Source: Castanea sativa
Taxonomy: Eukaryota > Streptophyta > Magnoliopsida > Fagales > Fagaceae
Assembly (NCBI RefSeq): GCF_040712315.1
Contig: NC_134016.1
Location: forward strand, 21,186,390-21,250,389
Direction: 5' to 3'
Length of the DNA: 64,000 nucleotides
The notes beneath the pieces are model-generated. The model was not told the DNA's origin and did not search any database. It worked only from the letters and a program-made list of their open reading frames with translations. Positions 22,257-34,016 of this stretch are shown here, piece after piece (the first letter of the stretch is position 1; each line of letters begins with the position of its first letter). The translations under genes were made by a program, and so were the position numbers.

Positions 22257-23308
22257 TTTTTTTTGATCTTTTTTTTCTCTTTTTTTTTTTTTTTCTTTCT
22301 TTCTTCTTCTTTTTGATTTTTTTTTGGGAAGAAAAGAGAGACAATGGTGGTATCTAAATACATCAATTGCTCAAAACCTGAACCCCCATGAGAATACCCA
22401 TAGATAAAAATGTTTTGTGGTATTGTAGAAGTATTTCCTATGGCTCAAATGATGGTGACAATGGTTAATGTAAAGGTAGGCTGAACATTTGTTTAGCTGG
22501 TGACAAAAAATTGGTGGTCTTAGGCTCTCATCTCCTAAAATTCTACATAAACCAGCATGCCTAAGGACAAAAATAAGGAGGATCATGGTATATCTCCCCA
22601 TAATGTTTCCAGTAGTCAACCAAAAAATATAAAGATCTTTTACAAAAATTGAAGCATATGAGAGAAATTTAAGAGTTCAAACAAATATATACTCTCACAA
22701 AGAAAAGTAAGGCTCAAGAACTCTCTATATGGGTTGAGTTTCAGCTTTTATCTAGCTTGTTCATGATCCATGCATATCCAACATCCAACCGTCCACTAAC
22801 CTGGCTATTATGCTCAAAAGTTTCCAATTGTGCTCTTCATGAAAGAGTCTTAATATAGCAAATAGTATAACCAACTCAGCATTATTCATTCCATCACATG
22901 ATATAAAAATAAAGCTTATAACACTTCTGCATTCAAATTCAAGGTTTTTTTTTTTTTTTTTTTAAGTATTGAAAAGTTGCAACTAAAAAGAAAGAAAAGA
23001 AAAAAAAATCATGCAAGGTGCAGCAAAATGTGTAAACCTCTCCCCCCAACTAAAATATTGCATTGTCCTCAATGTATCAAAGCCAAAATAAATTCAAGTA
23101 TAAAGGGAAGAAGTTACCTTAAGCATTTAAATTGTTTTTTTTTTTTTTTTGAAATTTCATTCACACCTGCAAATGTTAGCTCACAAAAAAAATAATAATA
23201 ATAACAAAACAAAAAATAAAACAAAAATAAAAACAAAAACAAAAGGCAAAAAGAAAAAAAAAACAAAGAAAAAAAATATAGTACAATTTCATATGGCCCT
23301 TTCAGATT
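21333..23308 (-). other. Non-coding 3' region of the Athila-type element
   Basis: About 2 kb with no credible gene. It holds A and T homopolymers, a CTTT microsatellite with T runs (22224-22330) and A-rich stretches (23190-23280). A long untranslated region between the end of pol and the 3' LTR is usual in this lineage, where an env-like ORF may lie; I see none here. Confidence 0.6.
22224..22330. repeat. CTTT microsatellite and T-rich tract
   Basis: Repeated TTTC units followed by long T runs with few interruptions. Confidence 0.9.
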
Positions 23309-26096
23309 TCACGTAGCATCCCAATAGGCAAGGATCTCAAGTGACATAGTCTCCTCCTCTAGTATACCTTCCCCTAAGTATGGTTTTAACCTTTGTTCAT
23401 TTACTTTCAAAATCCTACCATCCCTAGGGTCCTCTACTACTACAGCTCCATGTTTAAACACTTCCCTTACAATAAAAGGGCCATCCCACCTAGGTTTTAA
23501 CTTACCTGGGCCTAAATATGCATATTTAAGGCCACCAGGCAGCGGCTTAAGCTCCAGCTGTGGTGCCTCTTCAATTGAAAGCATGAGCTTTTTTTCATTT
23601 TCTAGTGGCTCTTCAAAGCAAGGCTTCCATCCTTTATTTATTACTATCATCTGTTGTTCTTTCAAAACATATGAGGAATCCAACAAAGGAAAATTTTCAA
23701 ATACATGAATATCACATTTTAAATCATAAGAACCAACAAAATTATTAAGAAGAGTTTCAAGAGGATCAGAAAAACAATTCTTATTAAACTCTTCTTGAAC
23801 CACCGCCTCAATGAGGTTCACATAGGCATATTCATCATCCTCATGTGGTTGTTTAGCCACATGAAATATGTTTAGCTCCAAAGTCATGGAACCAAAAGTG
23901 AGTTACATCCTTCCATTCCTGCAATTAATTAAAGCATTAGCTGTGGCAAGGAAAGGTCTACCCAAAATAATAGGGGTATGAACATTAGGATGTAAAACAG
24001 GTTGGTAATCTAGAACAATAAAATCAACTAGATAATAAAAGTGTTCAACTTTCACCAACACATCCTCAACAATCCCTCTCGGCTCCCTTACAGAGCAATC
24101 AGCCAACTGTAAAGTTATTGAAGTAGGTTTTAACTCACCAAGTCCAAGCTTTTGATATACACTAAAAGGAATCAAATTAACACTTGCCCCAAGATCTAGC
24201 AATGCATGCTCCATGATGTAATCTCCAATAGTACAAGAGATCGTAGGACAACCTGGATCCTTATACTTTGGTGGGGTCTTATGTTGAATAATTGCACTTA
24301 CTTGTTCTGTTAGGAATGCAGTCTTCTTCACATAATGCTTTCTCTTGATGGTGGATAAGTCCTTAATTACCTTGGCATATGCAAGCACTTGCTTGATAAC
24401 ATGCAATAATGGAAAATTTATCTTGACTTGATGCAAATGCTCTAATATCTCAGATGTGGTGTCCAATTTCCTAGGTAATTTTAAGGCTTGTGGAAATGGT
24501 GGAGGGATTGGGCATTGTTCAATGTCATCAAGCCCAAGTGACTCAGTTTCAACCTTCTCTTCTTCAAATGGGGTCTCCTTAGATTCCTTAGTTATTAAAG
24601 GAGCACTTTTATCAATCTCTTTGCCACTCCTCAAAATGGTCACAGCTTTTACTTCCTCATGTTTATCCTTAGAGCCAATTTTTAGACTTTGATTGATCAG
24701 ATTGGGTTGAGTTTGGGAAGGAAGCTTCCCTCTCTCTATCCCACTCAATGAATTTGTAAGCTTAGTTATATGCCTCTTGGTCTCTCTTACCTCTTCATCT
24801 AGCCTAGTGAGCATGGATTCAAACTTTTGATTTTGCTCACTTTGCTTTTGAATGAAAGTACTAAATGCATCCTCCAAGGAAGGTCTAGATGACGATAATG
24901 CATGTGGTGAATTAAAATTCCTTGGAGCCGGAGGATTCAACACATTGTCACTCTTATAACTCAAATACGGATGGTTTCGCATATTTGGATTATAATTGTT
25001 AGAATATGAAGAATTGTTGGCCAATATGAATTAAATGCATTTACTTGTTCTTCTCGCACATTTAAAAATGATGAAAGTGATGCACATTCATTTGTTGCAT
25101 GGTTTATCTCATGACAGATTTTACACACCTCCATTGGTCCTCTCCAAAGGTAACACTAACACTCTTACTTCCTTTCATTTTGAGTGCCTCAATTTCTTTA
25201 TTTAACATGCTGATTTTTGCACTCATGTTATCATCTTCCCTCAACTTGAAAACACTTCCACTAGAAGTGGTAGTGTTAGTTTTAGTCCTATCAGTGGAGT
25301 CCATAAGGCTAGGTCCTGTCCATGTGTTAGAGTTTTCAACTATCTCATCAAGATAATCCATTGCATCTTCGGGTTCTTTTTGTAAAAAGTCCCCTCCGCA
25401 TGAGAGTTGAACAAACTGTCGGTCCTTAGGTGTAAGTCCTTCATAAAAATAACTAACCAACCTCCAATCTTCATACCCATGAGTTGGGCAGAAATTGAAA
25501 AGATCTTTGTACCTTTCCCAAGCTTGGTATAAGGTCTCATTCTCTCCTTGAACAAAACTAGCTATCCTTCTTTTTACTTGCTGAACTTTGTGAGGAGGAA
25601 AATGTTTCTTAAAAAACTCTTTGGCCAACTCCCCCCAACTACCTATAGACCTAGGTTTCAAGGTGTAAAGCCAACTTCTTACCTTATCCTTAAGTGAAAA
25701 AGGAAAGAAACGTAACTTAGCAGTCTCAATAACATTTTGTGCATAGAAACTACTAATTACCTCTTCAAAAGCTCTAACATGGACATAAGGATTTTCATTT
25801 TCTTGTCCCCTAAAGTTAGGAAGTATTGCCAATAAACCTTGTTTCAATTCTACATATGGTGCATTAGGTGGAAACATGATGCATGAAGGAACATAATTTT
25901 GTGTGGGATGTAACAATTCATACATAGTTCTTCTATTCTCATCATGATTATTACGTGCTTCATCACCCATGATTGATGAAGAAGGTGAAGGTGAAGGTGA
26001 AGGTGTGTCAAAAAGATTACCAAAGTAAGTTTCAAAAATTTCTAATCTGCCTCTCTCGTTTCTAACCCAAATGCTCATGCAACAATGAATACACAA
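23309..26096 (-). pseudogene. Athila gag-protease joined in frame to integrase tail
   Basis: One ancestral reading frame on the minus strand, now broken. In order: Retrotrans_gag domain (about residues 105-230 of the first block, with FFPFSLKDKVRSWLYTL and GENETLYQAWERYKDLF); a CCHC zinc knuckle CKICHEINHATNEC near 25070-25115; a Ser/Asn-rich linker; protease with DLGASVNLIP near 24180-24208 and ILGRPFLATANALI at its end; the conserved region before reverse transcriptase (LELKPLPGGLKYAYLG); then directly GKLKPRWDGPFIV and the integrase C-terminal tail to 23309. The join lies inside an open frame. Breaks: frameshifts near 25110 and 25020 around the knuckle and linker, and TAA at 23903-23905 after the protease. 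An ATG at 25024 is not a genuine start. A likelier gag start is MGDEARNN, about 43 codons into the first block. A product would form particles but not copy DNA. Confidence 0.85.
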
Positions 26097-26240
26097 TCAA
26101 ATAAAATAAAATAAAATAAAAACAAACAAAAAAATAAAAACAAAAAAAAGGGGAAAAAATGGAACGAAGTTACCAATAGAAGAATTTCCACCAGCTATGC
26201 TTTGCTCCAAAAAAACAAATTGCCTCTGAACACGCAGCAA

Positions 26241-26263
26241 CTCCCTAGCAACGGTGCCAAAAT
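26241..26263 (-). other. Primer-binding site, tRNA-Asp type
   Basis: On the minus strand TTTTGGCACCGTTGCTAGGG follows the 5' LTR end. Athila-type elements carry TGGCGCCGTTGCCGGGGA, complementary to tRNA-Asp; this is a mutated version. Confidence 0.75.
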
Positions 26264-27524
26264 TGCTTGCTCACTCCCAAGTACAGGAGATCGTAGCAAT
26301 ATAATTATCAGAGTACCGAGGTCGAACCACAAGGAGTAGGGTAAATTCAGAGACAATATAATTAAATAACAATATGGGTGAAGAAGAAAAATAATTTTGC
26401 TTGGTGACTATTAACAAGAATAATAATAAAAACCTATTTAAATCAATAATATAAATACTAAGGCATCAAGGTGTTTCCCTATATCGATATAAGATTCTTT
26501 GTGATCTAAGAAAATATCTATTTCATAATTGATTGTTCTTATACAATTAAAAACTTATGATTCGGTTGAACTGAGACAATTCAAGAATGCATGATAACCT
26601 CGATTAATAATGCGGTTAGAAAAGTTTTTTAGAAAAACCCATTCACTTTAAAATCTGATTTCTATTTGAAACTATTAGAAATTCATCTAAACAATAAGAA
26701 AAACATGATTGAACTTATTGAAAGCACGGAAGAACTAATACATCAAAAGAAATCTAATTGAACAATCAAATATGTTGTTGATAAAATCTTAGAAAGAATC
26801 ACATTGAATATTCATACTGTATAGAAGAAACATAACCCCTAGCCCTAGCAAGAGTTTAGGCTGCCATTAGAGAAAGGAAAATACAAGGTTTTCTCTACCC
26901 AAAATTCGTTCTCCCAGCCTCCCCTCCAAATCCTAACATAAAAGTGTCTAAAGAAAATAAAACTTTTACTATTTTAATTTCCGTCCAGGTTTACAGCGGT
27001 AACTTGTGAGTTGATTTTGGCCTTCAAAACTTGAGAATTACAAAACACGTAAAACTGGAAAGTTATAGATATTTAAGTCACGGTTTCAACCCATCTAGCC
27101 TTATGTCAATTGGATTTTTGAGGAGAGAGATACATCCAAAATACTGATCGGTGCTCAGATCAATTTTTTCTTTTCCAGATTCTGCCTCTTTGATTTCTTT
27201 CCTTATTTGAAGCTTCCAATCATGGTAGACGATCCAAGCACTCCAGCTGCATCTCCTTAGACATTTAAGCATGGTCCTTTAGCTCCACTTAATTCTAGTT
27301 TGGCTTCCATTCTCTCACAAATTCCTGTAAACTCATCTTTCTCACATAATTTCCTGAAAATAGAAAATTACACACAATGGATGGCATCTTATTCAAGAAA
27401 TTATGTAAAGATAAATAATAGGGACTAATGCAAGTCATGGCTTAATTTATACAAATTAAGCATAGTAATAAGGAGATAACGCCCACATAAATATATAACA
27501 AGTATATATTTTAAGGCGTTATCA
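26264..27524 (-). mobile_element. 5' LTR of the Athila-type element
   Basis: Plus-strand limits TGCTTGCTCACTCCC and GGCGTTATCA, closely matching 19797-21318 without the duplication. Confidence 0.85.
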
Positions 27525-29200
27525 AACTCCACAGTGCTGACAGAGATGCTGCTTCTTCAATTGAGACTTTTTGTTATTAACCTTCTTAGTCCTAGGGTTT
27601 CTAGTCTCTTTCTTTTCTATCTTAGGGGGTGCTCCTAGATTAGATTTGCCCTTGTCTAAGTTCTCACTAGCTATATCAGATTTAAGTTCATTGTTCTCAA
27701 AATTACCATCATTAGTAGGTGAGACAAAAACAATTCTACTAGAAGAAGCAATATTAGGAGAAGAGTAATCATACCCCAAACCAATTCTATTAGAAGTAGA
27801 TTTCTGGGAACTCAGCATCTCGTCGAGCTTTGCACTGGAAGTTCTCTCCAATTGAGCTCTAACATGGAACAACTCCTCTTCAAGCTTCTTGGTTCTTTTA
27901 GCCAAGAAATTGTTCACACACCACAATGCTCCAATGGTTTGATTAGCTTCATCAACCTTTGTAGAGAGCTCTTCTCGGTCTAGTTCCACATCACTAAGCT
28001 TCTTGGTGGCTAGCCTATACAGTTTCTCATGCTTCTCGGAAACCTTGTACAACTTAGCATAGGCTACATGCATGCCATCTTGTTTATCCATTTTCTCAAA
28101 GTTAGATTCCACCAAGTCCTCTTCTTCATCCACCTCTTCAACAATCCCCTTAGTAGGATTTACTGTGGCAGTGAAGGCATTCAAGATTCCCTTGTCATTA
28201 TTATCTTCTAACTCATCATCAGGCTTAGTGTCACTCCAGGTAGCAGCAAAGGCCTTGCTTTTCCCAATAGTCTTGAGATATTTTGGACATTCTTGTTTCA
28301 TGTGTCCAAAACCTTGACATCCAAAGCACTTTGGTCTGGAGGGAACAGTGTACTAACCACCATCCTTAGCATCCTTCTTTCCTCTATCTTGACTCTTGAA
28401 TCGAGAGGAACTAGATTGCCTACGGTCCTTGTCAAAGCCTTTCACGTTTGCATTCTTCATGAACTTCTTGAATTGCCTTGTGATGTAGGAATTCATCAAG
28501 GAATCTTCATCATCTGAAGACTCATCAGTCTCATTGCTTTTGGCCTTTAGTGCCATGCTCTTTCCCTTGCTTGATTTCCCGATCCTAGTCAAACCCAATT
28601 CATAGGTTTGCAAGTTGCCAACCAGCTTTGTCAATGGAATAGAATCAATATCCTTTGATTCTTCAATGGCAGTGATCTTAGCATGAAATTTCTCCGATAG
28701 AGATCTGAGCACCTTTCTTACAACCTTAGGTTCGGGAATGGTTTCCCCAAGATTAAAGGCAGAGTTAACTATGCCCTTTAGCTGGGCATAGAATTCATCA
28801 AATGACTCATCCTCCTCCATCTTAATTTCTTCAAAGCTCGTAGTAAGCCTTTGAAGCTTTGAATCCTTGACAGCCTTAGTCTCTTTGTAGGTTTTCTAGA
28901 GGATGGTCCATGTTTCCTTAGCAGTTTCAGTGGAGGATATTTTCTTGAACTCCTCATTGGTGACCGCACTAAATAAGGCATTCAATGCTCTGCTGTTGAA
29001 GTTTGCCATTTTGATCTTGGCATCATCCCAATTAGCCAGCGATTCCTTTGGCTTAGTCCAGCCAATCTCCACTGCTTGCTACACTTTCTCATCTAAAGCT
29101 TGCAAGCAAGCTCTCATGCGTACTTTCTAGTATGCATAGTTAGTATCATCAAATAAACGAGGTATAATTAAAGATTGTCCTCTATCCAAGACAAATAGGG
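27525..29200 (-). pseudogene. Copia-type gag polyprotein, broken
   Basis: Minus-strand reading from PRLFDDTNYAY near 29160 shows the UBN2/DUF4219 type of gag that is common in plant copia elements: MANFNSRALNALFSAV, KLQRLTTSFEEIKMEEDESF, FHAKITAIEESKDI and IPLTKLVGNLQTYEL. A CCHC zinc knuckle (CFGCQGFGHMKQEC) is at about 28290-28335, then a charged, heptad-rich region and a second Cys/His start (LCQHCGV) where the nested element enters at 27524. Four in-frame TAG codons interrupt it, at 29127-29129, 29079-29081, 28896-28898 and 28353-28355; there are no evident indels. The downstream stump may be at 19749-19796 (RKGSSKVW). Gag would form the particle; no pol follows. Confidence 0.85.
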
Positions 29201-29242
29201 GTCAATGGATCACACAGCAAAGATTAACCCTAATTAGAGTGT

Positions 29243-29260
29243 GCCTACTCTAATATCACT
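29243..29260 (-). other. Primer-binding site, initiator tRNA-Met type
   Basis: On the minus strand AGTGATATTAGAGTAGGC follows the 5' LTR. The usual copia site is TGGTATCAGAGC; this is recognisable but changed at several positions. Confidence 0.65.
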
Positions 29261-30287
29261 TGATAGGCCAAGAATTTATTGACCCCTTTAGTAACTTAAT
29301 CAATTAATTTAGCCAAGTGAAATTAATTATACTTAATTACATGAAATAAGCGTTGTAGCATAAACAAATCAACAAATAACTAAATGCAGCGAAAATTAAA
29401 TTTGACATAGGCAATTTGTTTACAAATGGGAAAAACCACCGAGGCAAAACCCCACCGGGTGAATTTCAGGTCACCATCCACTATTATAAAAACAAGCGGT
29501 TACGAATAAAGGAATCCAAGTACTTTATACCAACCTACAGCTAAACCCTTACCCCAATACATAATCAGACTTGTAATGTAGTAACAATCTCTCCTTTCAA
29601 TGCATGGCTCCAAGTACGTGACTAACTAATCGATGAGCGGATCCCAGTACATGGCTTACTCCTTTAGACGAATCCGAGTACGTGACTACCACACCAACTT
29701 GAGGAAGATGTTGGCTGCAAAGTTCTTCAGTTCATCCAAATGATGAAGATCAAGAATCTCTTTGGTTACAAAGCCCTTGGCGTAAAGACGTAGTAACTTC
29801 CTCAATGAAAAGATGAACTAGGGCAATTTGTCTCCGGTCACAATATGTGTGAACAATCAATTGCAACAACCTTCACATCCTCTATGACGGCCCTTAAAAT
29901 AATCCTTATATATGTCTAGGGTTATGAGAAAAGAAACCCTACACAAACATACATGGATATGCGTGAAAACGTAGCTGAAAATTTGATTTTCGTAAATCTC
30001 GATAGATAGGTTATCTGTCGAGCAACTGTTGAGCATTGGGCTAAAACTGCCTTTTAAACCTCGATAAATACAATCTGTCGAGCTAGCTGTCGAGCTTTAA
30101 AATACAACACTTCCTCACTTGTTTCTTGGACAAATTTGCATGGCTTTAACTCTTGACTTGAACAACATGTTTCTTGAAGACTTAAACCATCCTAGATCTA
30201 CCCAATGACAAATAAAGTATGTTTTGTCAAAGGATTAGCCAATATACAATAACATATGTTCTAACAAGTTCCACATATGTCCTAAAA
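29261..30287 (-). mobile_element. 5' LTR of the copia-type element
   Basis: It starts TGATAGGCCAAG on the plus strand and closely matches 15222-16245. The last bases read CCTAAAA where the other copy has CCTAACA. Confidence 0.88.
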
Positions 30288-30292
30288 AAATA

Positions 30293-30479
30293 TTTCACTA
30301 TTTCCAAGTCAAAAAGAATTATTTTTGAACCGTTTTCGTGCAAAAAATTGTACCAACTTTGCCACAATTGGAGCAAGCTGCTAGAACACGATTAAAGTAT
30401 GATGTCTCAATTACCTTCCATAAAAAAGGCTCGACAATATCCGTCACAAATTAGCCACATACTCGATTCTAATAAATGG
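30293..30479. other. Non-coding flank
   Basis: No clear gene. Probably the continuation of the old LTR fragment left of 15222, grading into an unrecognisable upstream part of the LINE. Confidence 0.35.
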
Positions 30480-32682
30480 GGAACCCCATGGCAACATCAT
30501 CCCTAGTAGAAACCTGTGACAAGGCAATCCCCTCTCTCCTATTTATTTATGTTATGTACAGAAGGTTTGCATGGCTCAATTCGAAAGACAGCCAATACTA
30601 GCAACATTATGGGAATTTCTATTCATTACAATGGACCCCGACTAACTCATCTATTGTTTGCAGATGATAGTCTTGTTTTTTGCAGGGCCAAAGAAGATAA
30701 GTGTTATAAATTACTGGCTATCCTTGCTGCATATAAGCAGACCTCTGGACAACAAGTAAATAGAGCAAAAACCACTATATTTTTTCGTAAGTCAACATCA
30801 TAGGATATGCAAGATTTGATCAAAGATGCTCTTGGGGTACCGGCTATACAATAATATGAATAATACTTGGGCTTGCCTTATTTTATTGGTCGAAAAAAGG
30901 AGAGTTTTGAAAACATCAAATAGTGGGTATGGAAGAAGCACCAAGGATGGAAGGCAAGCTACTATCTCAGGCGAGTCGGGAAATTTTTATAAAGGAAATG
31001 ACCTAAGCACTGCCTACTTATACCATGACATGCTTCAAATTTCCGCTAGGTCTGTGTCAGGACATTAAAGCTCTTATCCACTGATTTATTTGGAGACAAA
31101 GTGGAGATAGCCAAAAAAATCCACTAGACTAAATGACAGGAAATTTGTAAGCCCAAAACTCAAGGTGGAATGGGATTCAAGGATTTGTCTATGTTCAGCA
31201 ACGAACCCTTGGCAAAATAGATGTGGCACTTGCTCCATGATACAAACTCATTATTATACAAGGTTTTCAAGGAGAAATATTTCCCCACATGTTCAGTAAT
31301 GGAGGCAAAAAATCCAAGCTCAACGTCATACACATGGAAGAGCATCATCAAAGGTAGGGAGGGGAGGGGTATCAAGGGTGGGAGATTGTCACTCAATTTG
31401 GAATTGGCATGATAATTGGTTTCTAGTGAAACAAAAGTGAAAAATGATCTCACCAAATTTGCAGATAGACCCCGATGCAACAGTCAATACCTTTATTGAT
31501 CAAGAGAATCACAGCTGGAGGAAGGATATTTTGGAAAATTGTTTGCTGGAGTTTGAAGCGTCAACGATAAAAAAAAAAAAATCCCATTGTGTAGAACTCC
31601 ACAAGCTGATATTCTGAGATGGCCATATAACCCGACTGGAGAATATTTTATCAAGTCTGGATACAAGTTTTTACAAGATGAATTTCTCACCCAGTAACTT
31701 GGTCCTTCAACCTCAGAGCATTTGAAACCCCTACGGTAGGCCATTTGGAATTTAAATTTCCCAGGAAAGGTAAAAAATCTGCTATGGCTTACTTGTAAAA
31801 GTTCTTTGCCTCCTAAAACCAACCTGGTATGTCGACAGATTATTACTGTTGATTTATGTGAAGTCTACAAAACCTACCAGGAAGATTTCATCCACCCTCT
31901 TTATCTCTGCCCAACATTCAGAGAAATTTGGAACCATATCCCACTATGGAACCTTGACAACTTCAGACAATGCTCAAACTTCATCGACTTAATTGGGTGT
32001 ATCATTGCAGAGAATAGAGACCCTAATCTATTCTTTGAGTTGGGCAATATGGAATAGAAGTAACAATCTTAGGTTGGGAAAGCACTCCTGGAATATACCT
32101 CACACCACTCGGCAGCAAATTCACCATCGATTAGACCCTTAACATCCTGGCACCCTTTTGACACATCATGGTATAAGATTAATTTTGATGGGGCACTATT
32201 CAAGAAAGAACAACGTGCTGGAATTGGAGTGATCATTAGGAACGAAGTTGGACTAGTTATGGCATCTCTTACACAACAAATACCCCTATCTTTCACGGCC
32301 ATTGAAGTGGAAGCACTAGCGGCAAGACGTGCTCTAGAGTTTGCAGTAGAAATTGGAGTGGACCAAGTTATTTTAAAAGGTGATTTAGAGATCCTCATCA
32401 AGGCAATACAAAAGGACTCTAGTAGCCTAGCTCAGTATGCCATCTAGTTACTTATGTGCAATATCTAGTGTCCATTCTCCCACCCCTGTACGTTTTTCCC
32501 ATGTATGAAGGCACTGCAACTCTGTAGCACATTCTTTAGTATAAAGAGTAATTTGCTCCCCTCTTTTACTTTTCTGGACAAACGATTTACCACTAGACGT
32601 TGAAATTGTAGTTCAGGCTTATTTAAACAGCCTCCCTTAATTCTTCAATAAGACTAGGACTTTTTCTCAACAAAAAAAAAAA
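30480..32682 (+). mobile_element. L1-type LINE, 5'-truncated and decayed
   Basis: Plus-strand fragments of ORF2 in order: reverse transcriptase with QSPLSYLFMLCTEGLHGSI and the catalytic LLFADDSLVF (about 30516-30800), then the zinc-finger reverse-transcriptase (zf-RVT) linker region with DTNSLLYKVFKEKYFP and TFREIWNHIP (31200-32060), and an RNase H domain (32150-32447) with NFDGALF, IEVEALAARRAL and LKGDLEILIKAI, so its Asp, Glu and Asp residues remain. The parts lie in different frames with many stops. An A run at 32671-32681 ends the element. The 5' end is unclear; fragments of the region before the polymerase core can be read from about 30480. Confidence 0.8.
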
Positions 32683-32966
32683 TTACTTAACAAATACATC
32701 AATACGCAATGAGCGTGGATAGAATGACCTATTTCAAAATATTACAAAAGGATAGGGGTCTAAATCCAAAATTTTAAACATTATAGGATAAAATCAAAAT
32801 TATCCCAAACCGGAAAGGTGCAAATAGAAATTTAGTATTTTTTTTACCATTTAAGACCATAATTTTGTTATACATATAAACTGGACTAGCTTTCACAATT
32901 TTCATTTACCTTAGCACATAGAAAAAAAATACATACATACGTATATATAAAGTTATGGCATATATT

Positions 32967-33129
32967 ACCACCGCACACGCTTGGTGCGGTGGTCACTCCA
33001 CAAGTATAAATACTTGTGAGGTGTGGGGGGTAAGGGTTGGGGTTCAAATCTCTAGGAGGGAGCTTCACACACATATACACTTAGATTAGGCTAGAATAGA
33101 AATTCTATCTTGTATAAAAATAAAAATAA
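32967..33129 (+). mobile_element. tRNA-derived SINE with 18-bp duplication
   Basis: A box-A-like TTGGTGCGGTGG and box-B-like GGTTCAAATCTC mark an internal RNA polymerase III promoter. The 3' end is CTTGTATAAAAATAAAAATA. Flanks AAAGTTATGGCATATATT (32949-32966) and AAAGTTATGGCGTATATT (33130-33147) are an 18-bp target duplication with one mismatch, as made by LINE-driven insertion. Confidence 0.85.
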
Positions 33130-33147
33130 AAAGTTATGGCGTATATT

Positions 33148-34016
33148 TTAAAAGCCTCTTTTAAAAAAATGAACAATTGTACTTTTGCACAATAAATAAG
33201 AATAAGAAAAAACGTTGACGAAAATAAGTTAATTTGTTCAAATACAAATGACTCGCATATTCTTTTTTTCTTTCTTTTTTTGTTTTTTTTTTTTTTTTTT
33301 TTGAAGGGGAAAACAAGAAACTTTGATTAACTTGAACTGGCTAAATCAGTTTGGAGTGCACAATAAAACTGTGGTAGAACAACCTCCATTCACGTTAAAA
33401 AATCTCGAATGTCAATAACGTATCTTGCTAGACTCACACATTCTTGATTGTCCAAAATTGCAAATTATATATATATTCTCTTTTTATGCCTATGCATATT
33501 ATTATTTTCATAGGGGAATTTATTGTAGTAATTGAACTTTGTGGTCAAGAACAGAGTGATTTTTCTAACAACGAATCAAATCTCTAGGTCTTAACTTTAA
33601 CCTTGTGGCGGATTGATCTTATAGAGCCTTCAAATTCTTTTTGGTCTTGGAAGGGTTTTAAAGCCTTGTTTGTGGGTACTCACTCTTGCCAAGTGACTAG
33701 CTCTAAGGATAGGGCGCGTATAGCCGAATAAGAATGGACCATCTATAGGTAATCCAAGGACATTTGAGATCATTGTAAATAATGAAGGTGTAATTTCTTG
33801 AGGCACATTGGAGATGGGATGAGTGTGATGGCTAGGTCTATTCAAGATCTGATAGGAAGAAACCAACTGACGCCAATCTAGGCATAGCAGAGATGATTTT
33901 TTACAGCAATCGGGTAATATATATATGTCCTAGTTTAAAAAGTACAAATAATTCCCAGAGAGAGAGAAAAATTGAGCAAGCCAGGGCAATAAAAAGAAAG
34001 AAAAAACTAAGTCTAA
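33148..34016. other. Intergenic sequence, nothing assigned
   Basis: AT-rich with a T run at 33279-33302. A 79-codon open stretch on the minus strand (33630-33866) has a protein-like composition (SLFTMISNVLGLPIDGPFLF) but I do not recognise it and it has no clear start context. It may be a gene or element fragment. Confidence 0.4.

Larger units (their letters stand above)
19797..27524 (-). mobile_element. Athila-type gypsy element lacking reverse transcriptase
   Basis: Two LTRs (19797-21318 and 26264-27524), a tRNA-Asp-type primer site (26241-26263, minus) and a polypurine tract (21319-21332) define a minus-strand element nested in the copia-type gag region. It encodes gag, zinc knuckle and protease, then passes directly into the C-terminal tail of integrase, so reverse transcriptase, RNase H and the integrase core are absent. 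A clean target duplication is not visible: CTTTG lies on the left and AACTC on the right, so one end may be eroded. Confidence 0.85.
15222..30287 (-). mobile_element. Copia-type, pol-less LTR element (LARD-like) with nested gypsy element
   Basis: Two LTRs (15222-16245 and 29261-30287) are flanked by AAATA duplications (15217-15221, 30288-30292). On the minus strand the order is 5' LTR, degenerate initiator-tRNA-Met primer site, copia-type gag with zinc knuckle (29200-27525), nested Athila-type element (27524-19797), non-coding region, a plant transposon protein ORF (17805-16827), polypurine tract, 3' LTR. No protease, integrase, reverse transcriptase or RNase H is found between gag and the second ORF. 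Without the nested element the length is about 7.3 kb. A second, truncated copy at 47342-53322 has the same second ORF and flanking non-coding sequence, so the gene order is a family trait. Such an element would need enzymes from a relative to move. Confidence 0.85.

Noticed and set aside
23903..25024. 373-codon ORF as an independent gene with its own ATG
   Set aside because: It is the middle of the Athila gag-protease frame; the ATG appears only because of a frameshift just upstream.
30487..30530. Possible separate gene start in this stretch
   Set aside because: It reads as the upstream part of the LINE reverse transcriptase with shifted frames.
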